DNA from: Korobacter sp963703075
Lineage (GTDB): Bacteria > Acidobacteriota > Terriglobia > Terriglobales > Acidobacteriaceae
Reading direction: 5' to 3'
DNA: 64,000 nt
Assembly: GCA_963703075.1 (NCBI GenBank)
Contig: OY969786.1
Coordinates: 4,216,001-4,280,000 of the forward strand
Positions within the stretch are counted from its first letter, which is position 1. Every line of letters starts with the position of its first letter. The notes below the pieces were generated by a model. The model was given only the letters and a program-made list of their open reading frames with translations, searched no databases and had not been told where the DNA came from. Both the position numbers and the translations under genes were made by a program. Shown piece after piece: positions 33,671-42,208 of this stretch.

Positions 33671-33936
33671 ATGTCCAATTCCCCACACCGATACCGCGAA
33701 AATGCCGAACCGTTCTATGTCGAGGAAGACCTTTGCATCGCGAGTCGTAATCCGAAGCGGTAGCAGCTGATCTAATCGGCTTCGTAGAGGACGCTTCTTC
33801 TGGTCACTGTTTCTTCAATCGTCAGCCCCAGATAGCGGAGGAACTGAAGATGGCGATTGGCGCGGTGTCGGTGAACCCGAAGCGCAATGAAGTCGTAAAC
33901 TTGTCGATCCGATCCTCAGCAATCGGTGACTGGTAA
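33671..33936 (+). pseudogene. decayed small ferredoxin-like protein
   Basis: From ATG 33671 the frame reads MSNSPHRYRENAEPFYVEED then LCIASRNP and stops at 33763. The next frame, entered at 33754, continues EAVAADLIGFVEDASSGHCF and FNRQPQIAEELKMAIGAV to a stop at 33936. One base lost near 33752 joins them into about 88 residues. From memory this resembles small acidobacterial ferredoxin-like proteins (NRYPENAPGxFYVE, CIxC, HCYFKKQPQT). The second cysteine is Ser (CIAS) and the later CC pair is absent, so it is both frameshifted and stripped of its cluster ligands. Confidence 0.55.
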
Positions 33937-34217
33937 CGCCTGTTATCGCCAGTCGCACGATGGCACTCATCGAAGTTAGCCTATAGCGATAATGCCACTT
34001 CGGGAAAAGGTAGTGGGCCGTTTGGAAGAACACGTTTGTTTGGTGCCAAATATTAGTCACGCCTTCGCCGCCTTTCTGCCCCGCCGTGGTGGTACCGGTT
34101 CATCGTTCGGGTCGCCTATCAGCTCGCGAAAACACGGCGAACGCCAGATTGCGCGCAATATGTGGGATGGGCAGATCGACAGTCGGCAAGGTATTTGGAA
34201 AACCGCCGAATATCTCA

Positions 34218-35042
34218 CTACGGCTTCTCTTTGCGACGAGCGCCATGAGATTCGATATCAGCAGTTGAGAGGCGCACCGACGCCATGTCAACCCTCCAGA
34301 TCGGGCCACCTTGGTAGAACACCCCTTCATATCTCAGAACGGTTGGCGACGGTCCCGCCGACAGCCAGACGTGACCGTCGGGAGGCTGCTTACCAATCAC
34401 CGGTGCGATAGCGCCAGTGATGCCTCCAATTTGAATCCTTAAGACGTATTCTTTCGCTCTGCCTTTGGTTCCGCCTGCTGCGAAGCCAGTCTCGCCTGCA
34501 GACTTAATTAACATGTTCACCAAGCGAGGGTTTGCACTCGGAGCCAACAGGGCAACCTTTATTTCGCTCGTGGACAAATTCTTGAACAGGGCGAAAAGCA
34601 TTCCATTCGAAATATCTGGCGGAAAATCGATCTGAGAGTTTTTTGGGTTATCTCCGGAGGCAACCACCACTTCTTTTTTCTTCGTATCCACGCGGATGTC
34701 GATCGGATGTGGGAACGATGGCCCTTTTTGGAGGAGATGATCGCTCATCAGCCTAAAAACCCCATTCTGGGTGAAGGTTGTCGTCTCATCATCTAAAGAG
34801 CCGTCTTTGAAGTGAAAAATCACTTCAGTAGTGACCACCTCCCCGTCGGTGTCTTGAATGAGTTCGCCTGACGCGATGATTCGACCTTGCGTCGTGCGTA
34901 GGAGCAAGAAGCCGTGGGAAACGCCTTCTTTGTGACGCACTGCAATCGGATCCGCCAACAGCGTGCCATAGAGCACGAGAGTGCTGAGGATTGAAAATGG
35001 CACTGCTGTTTTGAACGCCCTTGCGATTCTCATCGACGCCAT
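34218..35042 (-). CDS. hypothetical exported protein
   Basis: A 274-residue protein with a signal peptide (MASMRIARAFKTAVPFSILS TLVLYGTLL). A beta-rich body follows (GFLLLRTTQGRIIASGELIQ, EVIFHFKDGSLDDETTTFTQ, IDIRVDTKKKEVVVASGD). No catalytic motif is recognised. ATG 35042 was chosen over TTG 35078 because it places the signal peptide at the N-terminus; an ATG at 35033 is equally possible. Monocistronic on the minus strand within the island. Confidence 0.55.
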   Translation of the reverse strand: MASMRIARAFKTAVPFSILSTLVLYGTLLADPIAVRHKEGVSHGFLLLRTTQGRIIASGELIQDTDGEVVTTEVIFHFKDGSLDDETTTFTQNGVFRLMSDHLLQKGPSFPHPIDIRVDTKKKEVVVASGDNPKNSQIDFPPDISNGMLFALFKNLSTSEIKVALLAPSANPRLVNMLIKSAGETGFAAGGTKGRAKEYVLRIQIGGITGAIAPVIGKQPPDGHVWLSAGPSPTVLRYEGVFYQGGPIWRVDMASVRLSTADIESHGARRKEKP

Positions 35043-35294
35043 GAAGACTGGTCTAATCACCCCGGCTTGGATGCTCAAAGTTGCCTCTCTATCGTTAGGA
35101 TGAGGGCGACCGACAGCGTCGAAAGGCGTCCGCCGAACGTCCGGAGCTGCTCAAAAGATACAAAAGCGTTTTGGAAAAAGCCCCGCCATGCAGGTCGGTG
35201 CTGTGCTCTCGGCGGATGGCGAGGTGGGGGCTGGCATGAATGGAAAGTGCAGAAATAGGCTCCATGAAGCCTCCTGTGCACTGGCACCCCTAGA

Positions 35295-36434
35295 TTACAC
35301 TCCTCGCCTTGCGGCATCTGCCTCTTCTGCCAATTCGTGCAGGAGCGAGAAGAACATTGAGGACTGGCCGATGAAGAGGCCCATGGCGGTTAAGAACTTC
35401 ACCACCCCCATGGCGATTCCGTTCGTCTCAGTCGGACGGATGACGGAACAGCGGGGAAGCTTGCGGCTAAGGAACGGGCAGGGCTCCGGCATGATCAAGT
35501 TGGTCTGGAAGGTCGCTCCTCCAAACGGATGTGCATTGAGATTGGGGAAGGTCACGTGGACACCGGTCACCGGATCGACCGCCGAAAGGGGCGGCGCATT
35601 GCCCGCTTTGTCGGCCCACGTCTGAAAGTGCATGGTTTCGGTGGGACCTATGCTGATCAGGATCCTCAGAACTTCGACACTAGTAGCTCTTTGCGCCATT
35701 GCTGGATACAGGCTATTGCCGCCCTGTTCGATCGTCGGAAAATGGAACCCTGCCGTATTGGCGATCGCCTGCAGGAATTTGGGGTCCGTGGTGTCGGCGT
35801 CCGTTCTCGGAATAGCGGTATGCTTGCCAACCGCCAGCGAGGGGATCGCCTGCGGGAACTTGAAGGTTGGGTCAAGATCGGGATTGTTGCGGGAACTGCG
35901 GTAACGAGTCCACCAACTCGTGTCGAGGGTTAACTCCATCAGGTTCGTAAGGCGCAGTTTTCCACTGGATCCCGAGGCGGTGCTGCCGGGCAGTGTCCTG
36001 AAGGGCTCAAGGTTTACTTTGTCCGCGCCCTTGGATGCGAGATACGCATTGAGGAAGTTCTGGTGGGTGAACTCGTCGTCCGTGTTGTCATGGATGTACT
36101 GAGCCATATCGGCATCGAGCACGTTGATCGCGGCAGTATATGCGGGGTTACCGCTGCCGCCGGGAACTTCCGCGTCCTGCACGCCGGCGAGTTCGTTGTA
36201 CTGCACCCAAAAATCGGTCTCCAGGATTTCCGCCGCCGCAGCGAAGCGCAGGAGAGCTGCATCGCCGCGCGTCAGGCGACCGCCATGCTCTTCCTGACCC
36301 TCATCAGCCAACGCTGATGCTGCTCTACTGAGTAATCCGCCACCAACAGTCGCGAAACTGGCTGCGGCGATGCCGTCCTTCACGAACGAACGCCGATTAA
36401 GTGTGATCTTCATATGGTTCCACAGCTCGTGCAT
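35295..36434 (-). CDS. Tat-exported ferritin-like-domain protein
   Basis: A 379-residue protein. AAGGAG lies 8 bases before ATG 36434. The twin-arginine signal is in LNRRSFVKDGIAAASF (about 12-27). A ferritin-like four-helix region follows (DAALLRFAAAAEILETDFWV, DADMAQYIHDNTDDEFTHQN, with Glu and His suited to a di-iron site). The C-terminal part has TSVEVLRILISIGPTETMHF. It resembles the Ferritin_2/desiccation-related group (PF13668), from memory. The substrate is unknown; secretion argues against cytoplasmic iron storage. Confidence 0.65.
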   Translation of the reverse strand: MHELWNHMKITLNRRSFVKDGIAAASFATVGGGLLSRAASALADEGQEEHGGRLTRGDAALLRFAAAAEILETDFWVQYNELAGVQDAEVPGGSGNPAYTAAINVLDADMAQYIHDNTDDEFTHQNFLNAYLASKGADKVNLEPFRTLPGSTASGSSGKLRLTNLMELTLDTSWWTRYRSSRNNPDLDPTFKFPQAIPSLAVGKHTAIPRTDADTTDPKFLQAIANTAGFHFPTIEQGGNSLYPAMAQRATSVEVLRILISIGPTETMHFQTWADKAGNAPPLSAVDPVTGVHVTFPNLNAHPFGGATFQTNLIMPEPCPFLSRKLPRCSVIRPTETNGIAMGVVKFLTAMGLFIGQSSMFFSLLHELAEEADAARRGV

Positions 36435-36825
36435 GGCACAATCTCCTTGATGGGCGAGATTGCACCTGCCAGGCGCGTGAAGTGTCAGTGCGTTGTAAAA
36501 AGATTGTTCCAAATCTGCACTTTGTCACGACGCAATATTGTCAACGTTAAGATCTGGTTCTCCCCGGAAGGCGCGGGCAGCGGAGACTGCTCGGCGTCGG
36601 GAAACCTCGAATCTATCAACCGGAATATTCGATGTCTAAGGGTCTCACTGTGCCACACTGTCAGCCCCTTTCTTACGGGCGCTAGACTGGTCGCCAGTGA
36701 TTTGTTCCGAGCGCCCGGGGCGCAAATCGGTTTATTCCTGGAACACTTCAATATGACAGCCAGCCTGGCGGGAGCAGAGGCGCAGTTCCAGCTAATTGCA
36801 GATGCCTACCGAGTCTAACCCGACA

Positions 36826-37213
36826 TCAAAGGAGTCTCCATGAAGAAGATCGCGCGTACATCTCTCCGGCCTCGTATGCCTGCCGATCTTCGTCGTGCTT
36901 CCACTTCTTGTCCTTGTGTTTGTGATGTTGCCCGTCATTCATGCCTTGCTTGTAATAACGATTGTTGACATAGGCGCTGTCGTCGTGGACTCCACGGTGA
37001 AGCGTATGGATTCCTCACCTTTCCAGTTGAACCCGAACATATCCGTCGGTCTTGAAGGGCGCGATGACTCGACGTCGGGAGCAATCGAGGTCTGCCTAGG
37101 CGCCGCCGCCTATGCTCACGCTGATCCGCCTTCGTAGGCCTTTCCCCTTGTGTTGTGGTGACGAGCGCAAGCAACCAGAACCAGCATATGAATCCACACA
37201 TCCCCTCATGCAC
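36826..37213 (-). pseudogene. decayed minus-strand gene for a His/Lys-rich exported protein
   Basis: On the minus strand a signal-peptide-like start (MCGFICWFWLLALVTTTQG, from about 37200) lies in one frame. Another frame reads DLDCSRRRVIAPFKTDGYVR, then an in-frame TGA (about 37014). It goes on GVHDDSAYVNNRYYKQGMND and GQHHKHKDKKWKHDEDRQAYEAG to a stop at 36826. The YxxG(M/Y)xDG and RQAYEAG patterns look like genuine protein sequence. At least one frameshift and one stop separate the parts. The 81-codon plus-strand frame at 36895-37137 is in exact antisense register and looks hydrophobic for that reason. Confidence 0.35.
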
Positions 37214-37618
37214 CTGGAACCATCAATCAGGCGTATGCGGATCATAGCAACTCTCACCAGTCATGCTGCAGAGGCGCTCAGGCGCAGAGTGACTCTCACC
37301 GCATCGGGCTATCGCGTCATAACCCCTCGAGCCCCAGAAGGCATCTTGGATCTTCTCTCGCAGGAAGTCTGTGATGCGCTGATCGTGAATAATAGCGTCG
37401 AATGGGCAAGGCGCAATGTGATCTTGAATGCAGTCCGCGACAGATTTCCCGATCTCCTAATCGTTCACGTCTATGAGAAAGGAGGAAGACGTTCCGATCG
37501 GCTCGCCGACGCCAATGTGGATGTGACCGATCCAACGAATCTGGTATTCGCGCTGGAACGTCTACTCTGGAGCCGGATGAGGAAGGGAGAGAGACCGCAC
37601 CCGCCACCTCAACAATAG
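37208..37618 (+). CDS. hypothetical receiver-like protein
   Basis: About 136 residues of alternating beta and alpha segments: MRIIATLTSHAAEALRRRVT, DLLSQEVCDALIVNNSVEWA, PDLLIVHVYEKGG, DVTDPTNLVFALERLLWSRM. This is suggestive of a very divergent receiver or flavodoxin-like fold. The phospho-acceptor position has Asn (LIVNNS) rather than Asp. Starts at 37208 and 37235 are both possible and neither has a good ribosome site. Confidence 0.4.
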   Translation: MHLEPSIRRMRIIATLTSHAAEALRRRVTLTASGYRVITPRAPEGILDLLSQEVCDALIVNNSVEWARRNVILNAVRDRFPDLLIVHVYEKGGRRSDRLADANVDVTDPTNLVFALERLLWSRMRKGERPHPPPQQ

Positions 37619-37854
37619 ATTTTCTACGGCCGATCACTTACTACCCGCACAGACCTTTGACCGCAATCGCTGCTCTAAATGGCAATCTCCGGCTCCTCAC
37701 TAAACGTGAACCAGTTACTGTCTAAAGCGGCTTACGAAGTCGGTCAATCGGGCTTCGTCACGTATGAGTTCAGCAGAGATCGCAGACGTTCCTCTCTGAC
37801 ATCAACGGCACCAATACCGTTCTAGCTTTCTTCAAAGCGCAAGTCGAGGGTTGG

Positions 37855-38226
37855 TTAGGCTGAAAGGTCCTGGAATTTGAACGCTCGGTTCTGCACTGCG
37901 AAACCCTTTTGCAGGCCGTTATCTTCCACTTGAATCCGAACGACGCGTCCCACCGCGACAGCTCCATAAGCGAACTCCGGGAACTCTGCGCCGTCGTTGG
38001 ACACGAGCTCCAGATGACAACGCACCACCGCGGAAGCTTCGGGCAGCGTCTCGCTTTGAACGAACATTCCGTGGGTACTGAGATCCCGGGTTCGGCCAGT
38101 CCCTTGACGGCGAACTCCTGTCGCGTCGCTCCATGAGAATGCCACTCTGAAGTCAGCCACAAAGCGTTCCAGGGATCGTGACGGGGAGTCCTTATGCGAA
38201 TCCGCCAATGGTTCCTTCGAACTCAT
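37855..38226 (-). CDS. PilZ-domain protein
   Basis: A 123-residue protein. The second PilZ motif is clear (TRDLSTHGMFVQSE), as are the beta-strands VVRCHLELVSNDG and GRVVRIQVEDNGLQKGFAVQ. The first, arginine motif is RRQGTGR rather than RxxxR in its usual place, so cyclic-di-GMP binding is uncertain. It is isolated on the minus strand in the island. Confidence 0.6.
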   Translation of the reverse strand: MSSKEPLADSHKDSPSRSLERFVADFRVAFSWSDATGVRRQGTGRTRDLSTHGMFVQSETLPEASAVVRCHLELVSNDGAEFPEFAYGAVAVGRVVRIQVEDNGLQKGFAVQNRAFKFQDLSA

Positions 38227-38519
38227 CTAAGAAAATCCTACACTCACTGAGATGGCAGAGTAGCTTTTCCGGGTGGCTCAATTCCAAGTCTCTCTCGTGC
38301 ATGTTGCGCCCGAGCTTCCCGGTGCACTGATCTGCGCTTCTGGCATTCTCTCGAGTACCGTTTTCCACAGCATATTTGTCCATTAGGGCATGTTCCCTTG
38401 CAGAACCGGCGAAGGACAACCAACAAATCTGCTACAACATCCCATGCGTGAATCGACGGTTTTTAATCTTTTCAACTTAACCTAACAATCCAACAGGTGC
38501 TCTCCAGTTCGGGGTAAAT
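38227..38519. other. intergenic region upstream of the WD40 protein
   Basis: About 290 bases. Two overlapping minus-strand frames (38192-38419 and 38244-38426) of 60-75 codons are present. One is Cys-rich (CKGTCPNGQICCGKRYSREC), but neither has a start context, so no gene is called. The AT-rich stretch at 38455-38495 probably holds the promoter of the following gene. Confidence 0.35.
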
Positions 38520-40643
38520 GTGTTTTCTGATCAGACCCGCCGAACAAAGCTGATCGATCCCTTTTCTCAGCGCACCTCTTCGTTCGATGAGGGCGCCTCC
38601 ATTTCGCCGCGACATCGGGCACGTCGTGTCGCAATCCTTGGCATGGTCGCGCAACAAGCGGGTTCGCTTCGGAGTTCGCAGGGAGCGATGATCGCGCTAC
38701 GAGACGGCACGGCATCCACTCCGTTGTGCTGTGCAAGAACCGGTATTGCGCCGCCACTTGGATCGGCAGTGCGGGAAAGCAAAAAGATCAAGGAGCAAAT
38801 CCGCAGACAAGGATTCGCGATCATGGACGCGGATCGTCAAACGCTGTCTCCGGTTATATCCGGTTCCGCCACCGCGGTCACTATTCTCCCTGTCAGATTC
38901 GGCAACGTCGATGGCCTGCTGTATGTCTTTTACCGCGCAGGTGGCCTTGCAGCGAAGGATTTGGTTCAGTTGAAGCGTATCGCGGCACTATTCTCAACAG
39001 GCCAACATCGCCAGCCGACATCCACCACTCTGCAACCGGTGCTTGCGCGACCGGAAAAGTCCGACCATCCGGCAGTGCTGAACAGGCCGATGCTTTCTTG
39101 GGCGATTTTGGCCATGTGTTTTCTTGTTTTGGCGGCTCTATTCTCCCCATGGCGCAGCAAACTGGGCGGGCACACCGCATCGACCGCCACGCATTCGGGA
39201 GCGGCTGATCCTGTGCAAATCCGTGAAGCTCCGAAACCCTTTAAGCCGGATCTCGCCCCGACTGCGCCAACACTCGTCTTACCTCCTGTCGCCTCCCCTC
39301 CACCTGCCGTCGCCGTTCCTTCTCGGGCCCATTTGACGCAAGATCGTCCGACGGTGAGCAGCGACGGGCTCGGAACCGGCCGCACTACTCCCGCCCGGCT
39401 CCCTTCATCTCAACCACCGAATTCTCAACCCGTTGCGACAGCCGGGCAAAGCGCGAAATCCTCAGGGGCGACTCGTCCGGAAGTCGCGTTGCAACCGAGC
39501 GCTCCTTCGCCCTTCGATCATGGGGTCCAGACGACAGCGGACGCTCTCGCACCGCCAGCCTCAACGGTGCCCCCATCTCCTGAATCTGACTCGAGCTTTC
39601 CAACCACGTCTGTACCGACACCGCCTGCAAACAATCAGCTTGTTGTGCAACCGGGGACCAGTCTCCCTCAAGTCCAAAGCAATGTGCCTTCTGCGGCCCT
39701 GTTGGCGCCCCTCGTGACGAAGCATGCGCCGGATTTTGTGTTGTCACGCACGTTGACGAGCCGTTCCGGGTGGATTACCGGGGTCGCTTTCAGCGCAGAT
39801 GGGCGTCGGCTTGCTTCTGCCGGATGGGACCGCACGGTCAGGTTCTGGGAGGTCTCAACCGGCCTTCTGCTCGAAGCGCGCTTCGGCGAAAGAAAGCACC
39901 TGCAGGCCCTCACTTACAGCGCAAACGGAAAATTGCTGGCCTCCGAAGCAACGGACGACAGCGTAACCATATGGGATGCGGTCAGCAGCGGCGAACTTCG
40001 CACATTCAAAGTCGAGAAGCCGACGGCCTGGTTCGATAGCAGTTGGGTGTACTCGATTGCGTTCAGCCCGGATTCTCGATGGCTCGCGACGGCCATCGAC
40101 AACATGACGGTGCGTGTTTGGGATGTCGCCACCGGTAGCGTTATACGTGATCTGAAAGGCGGGAAGCGGTCTGTTCTCTACATGGCGTTCAGCCCCGACG
40201 GAAAAATGCTGGCGACCGGCGACGATGAGAATGCGGTCGCACTCTGGGATCTCGCGACCGGCAAAGTCGTTCACACACTCAAGGGTCACAGCAAGAGGGT
40301 GAACGCCGCAGCTTTCAGTCCCGACGGCCGCCGGCTGGCGACGGCTAGCGCCGATAAAACGATTCGGATCTGGAATGTGAGCAGCGGACAACTTCTCGAC
40401 ACTTATCGCGGACATCGAGAAGCTGTTTCATGTGTGGCCTTCCACGACCAGTGGCTCGCCTCTGGCAGTTGGGACGGCACGGTAAGAGTTTGGGATACGA
40501 GCACGGGAAAACAGATTCAAGAACTGCCTGCAAGCAAAAAGGCGGTCTACACAATCGCATTCGATCTTCGAGGACGGTGGTTGGCCTCGGGCAGCGAAGA
40601 CGGCAAGGTGCCAACTCTGGCAGTTGCACAATTCTCAAAATAG
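38520..40643 (+). CDS. membrane protein with GAF-like domain and seven-bladed WD40 propeller
   Basis: A 707-residue protein. A GAF-like domain (about 35-165: GAMIALRDG, FAIMDADRQTL, VTILPVRFGNVDGLLYVFYR) is followed by one transmembrane helix (LSWAILAMCFLVLAALF, about 193-210). Then come about 200 residues rich in Pro, Ser, Thr and Ala, and seven WD40 repeats (about 415-700, each AFSxDGRxLASxxxDxTVRxWD). Seven repeats make a closed propeller, here predicted outside the membrane. It probably senses with GAF and scaffolds partners with the propeller. The GTG start is weakly supported. Confidence 0.7.
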   Translation: MFSDQTRRTKLIDPFSQRTSSFDEGASISPRHRARRVAILGMVAQQAGSLRSSQGAMIALRDGTASTPLCCARTGIAPPLGSAVRESKKIKEQIRRQGFAIMDADRQTLSPVISGSATAVTILPVRFGNVDGLLYVFYRAGGLAAKDLVQLKRIAALFSTGQHRQPTSTTLQPVLARPEKSDHPAVLNRPMLSWAILAMCFLVLAALFSPWRSKLGGHTASTATHSGAADPVQIREAPKPFKPDLAPTAPTLVLPPVASPPPAVAVPSRAHLTQDRPTVSSDGLGTGRTTPARLPSSQPPNSQPVATAGQSAKSSGATRPEVALQPSAPSPFDHGVQTTADALAPPASTVPPSPESDSSFPTTSVPTPPANNQLVVQPGTSLPQVQSNVPSAALLAPLVTKHAPDFVLSRTLTSRSGWITGVAFSADGRRLASAGWDRTVRFWEVSTGLLLEARFGERKHLQALTYSANGKLLASEATDDSVTIWDAVSSGELRTFKVEKPTAWFDSSWVYSIAFSPDSRWLATAIDNMTVRVWDVATGSVIRDLKGGKRSVLYMAFSPDGKMLATGDDENAVALWDLATGKVVHTLKGHSKRVNAAAFSPDGRRLATASADKTIRIWNVSSGQLLDTYRGHREAVSCVAFHDQWLASGSWDGTVRVWDTSTGKQIQELPASKKAVYTIAFDLRGRWLASGSEDGKVPTLAVAQFSK

Positions 40644-40660
40644 TTCGGAGGATCCGGTCC

Positions 40661-41611
40661 ATGCAGAAGCCCAGTGAAGTGGCAATCGGTGGTTCCACCA
40701 CGCAAGTTTGTCAAAGATTGATGATTGGCCTTTTCGCATTGGTATTGGTCCTTGGCGGATGGTCATCAGCTTGGGCCCAGGCATTGAACTGGGAGGGCCA
40801 GACCGGAGTATTCGTGACGCCACTGGCGTATGTTGTTCCGTCGAATACAAACGGGTTGGGGATACCCGTGGTGGCGTACCACTACCTGAGCGGCGGATCG
40901 GTGCTCGGAGGATTTAACCAAGTGTCGATCACCGAAGGCGCATGGCGGCGCCTTGAATTCGGCTACACGCGCGACATTCATAGCTCCGGCAGCGACGCTG
41001 CTCTAAGCGGCCTCTGGAGCTCCGGCTTCAACGTCTTTCATGCCAAGCTGAATTTCCTTCCGGAAAACGTTGCCCGCCATACCTGGGTGCCAGCCGTCGC
41101 GATCGGGTTCGTCGCTCGCACGCAGGTTCAGAATGTTGGGGGAGCCTTGGCGGGACGCGACACCAACAATGCGGACTTCTACGTCGTCGCCACCAAGACG
41201 GTCACGAGCATTCGCTCTCTGCCGCTGGTCTTCAATTTCGGTTACAAGTCAACGAATGCATCGCTGCTAGGGCTCGCCGGAAACGCTCCTGGCTTCGAAG
41301 GCAGAGCCTTCGGCGCGGCTGCCTTTGCGCTCCGTGGGCCCTACCGGAGCACCCTCTTGTTGGGGTCGGAGGTGTTGCAGGAACCGCGGCACCTCGAGGG
41401 TTTGCCGCTCGCCACCATCCCGACGACGCTCACCTACGCGATTCGCATTGTGCCATCGGGAATGGCTCCCTCGGTACATGATGGCTGGAAAGGGGACACG
41501 CCAAAGCTGAGCGTCGATCTAGGAATTGCGCAGGCGGCAGGACGGATTATGCAAGGGGTGAACCTCGCCGCCCGACAACAGTTTGCGCTGGGCGTCTCCT
41601 ACGGCTTCTAA
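40661..41611 (+). CDS. DUF3034-like outer-membrane beta-barrel protein
   Basis: A 316-residue exported protein. GGAGG precedes ATG 40661 by 12 bases. The signal peptide is MIGLFALVLVLGGWSSAWAQ after a 20-residue n-region. Alternating beta-strands follow (GQTGVFVTPLAYVVPS, WRRLEFGYTRD, HAKLNFLPENV, PAVAIGFVARTQ, LVFNFGYKSTNA) and the protein ends QFALGVSYGF with a C-terminal Phe typical of barrels. The order and motifs resemble DUF3034. It lies 17 bases after the WD40 gene, so the two are probably one operon. Confidence 0.65.
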   Translation: MQKPSEVAIGGSTTQVCQRLMIGLFALVLVLGGWSSAWAQALNWEGQTGVFVTPLAYVVPSNTNGLGIPVVAYHYLSGGSVLGGFNQVSITEGAWRRLEFGYTRDIHSSGSDAALSGLWSSGFNVFHAKLNFLPENVARHTWVPAVAIGFVARTQVQNVGGALAGRDTNNADFYVVATKTVTSIRSLPLVFNFGYKSTNASLLGLAGNAPGFEGRAFGAAAFALRGPYRSTLLLGSEVLQEPRHLEGLPLATIPTTLTYAIRIVPSGMAPSVHDGWKGDTPKLSVDLGIAQAAGRIMQGVNLAARQQFALGVSYGF

Positions 41612-42131
41612 GCGCCAGCAACCTCGAGGCTTTGTTACGGCCCTTCATGAGTTGCCCCGATTCCGATCAACGGGCGCGATGTACTTTCCTTCAAGCCGTT
41701 ACAAACAAGGCATATCTTCCTTTTTCAACCCAATACGACAGTAGTCGCGCGGCGGAACTTTGAATATTCGTTCTCGCCTTTGGACGTGGCTCGACGGGGG
41801 GCATTCTGAGGACACGAACACGCGGATGGAATCTCGAGAGAAACCCATCCACTGTTTTCGAGCACTCCTCAACCGAGGATGCGGGGCGGGGAACGCTGGA
41901 TGATCAAGACGTTCGAAGGTCAGTAAACGGAGGACAACCTCCGGGCCAAAGTTTAGGGCCTCTCAAGTGTTCTTTCCTAGTAGTGTGGGGCCGCAGGGCA
42001 TAAAAGCAGAAGCAGGCTACGGCTTTTATGTTCGAAACCGTTCGCGGAGAGCCCGGACGGCGAAGAGTGGGTACCTTTTTGGGTATCTGACGCAATAGGA
42101 GCCTCTCGACAGCTAAGTTGTTGGAATTAAA
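41612..42131. other. intergenic region at the tRNA-side end of the island
   Basis: About 520 bases with no supported gene. CATAAAAGC (41999-42007) and GCTTTTATG (42022-42030) form a perfect 9-bp stem about 100 bases from the tRNA 3' end. A 63-codon minus-strand frame (41904-42095) runs through it and is not convincing. Confidence 0.45.

Positions 42132-42185
<54 letters not shown>

Positions 42186-42208
<23 letters not shown>

Larger units (their letters stand above)
33297..33950 (+). repeat. three copies of a short dispersed repeat
   Basis: Imperfect copies lie at about 33297-33320, 33632-33655 and 33928-33950. They share the core CTAGTGGyAACGyCTGTTCGC in the first two and CTGGTAACGCCTGTT in the third. 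Copy 1 precedes a small membrane gene, copy 2 precedes a decayed ferredoxin-like gene and copy 3 follows it. GTTACCAC at 33600-33607 is an inverted match to GTGGTAAC in copy 2. Confidence 0.55.

Noticed and set aside
33297..33950. Integron-type attC cassette array
   Set aside because: The repeats lack the paired RYYYAAC and GTTRRRY core sites, and no integron integrase is present. Only the repeat itself is reported.
36840..36968. 42-codon plus-strand frame (MKKIARTSLRPRMPADL) with AAGGAG upstream
   Set aside because: The ribosome site is good, but the translation is Cys/Arg-rich without any helix or domain pattern and overlaps the minus-strand remnant.
36895..37137. 81-codon hydrophobic plus-strand frame that looks like a membrane protein
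   Set aside because: It is in exact antisense register to a His/Lys/Asp-rich minus-strand protein remnant, which accounts for its hydrophobicity.
38192..38426. Two overlapping minus-strand frames, one with a zinc-finger-like Cys pattern
   Set aside because: Neither has a ribosome site, one uses a TTG start, and the Cys spacing fits no motif I know. Kept only as a note.
41904..42095. 63-codon minus-strand frame next to tRNA-Pro
   Set aside because: It reads through a perfect hairpin and shows no domain or membrane pattern.
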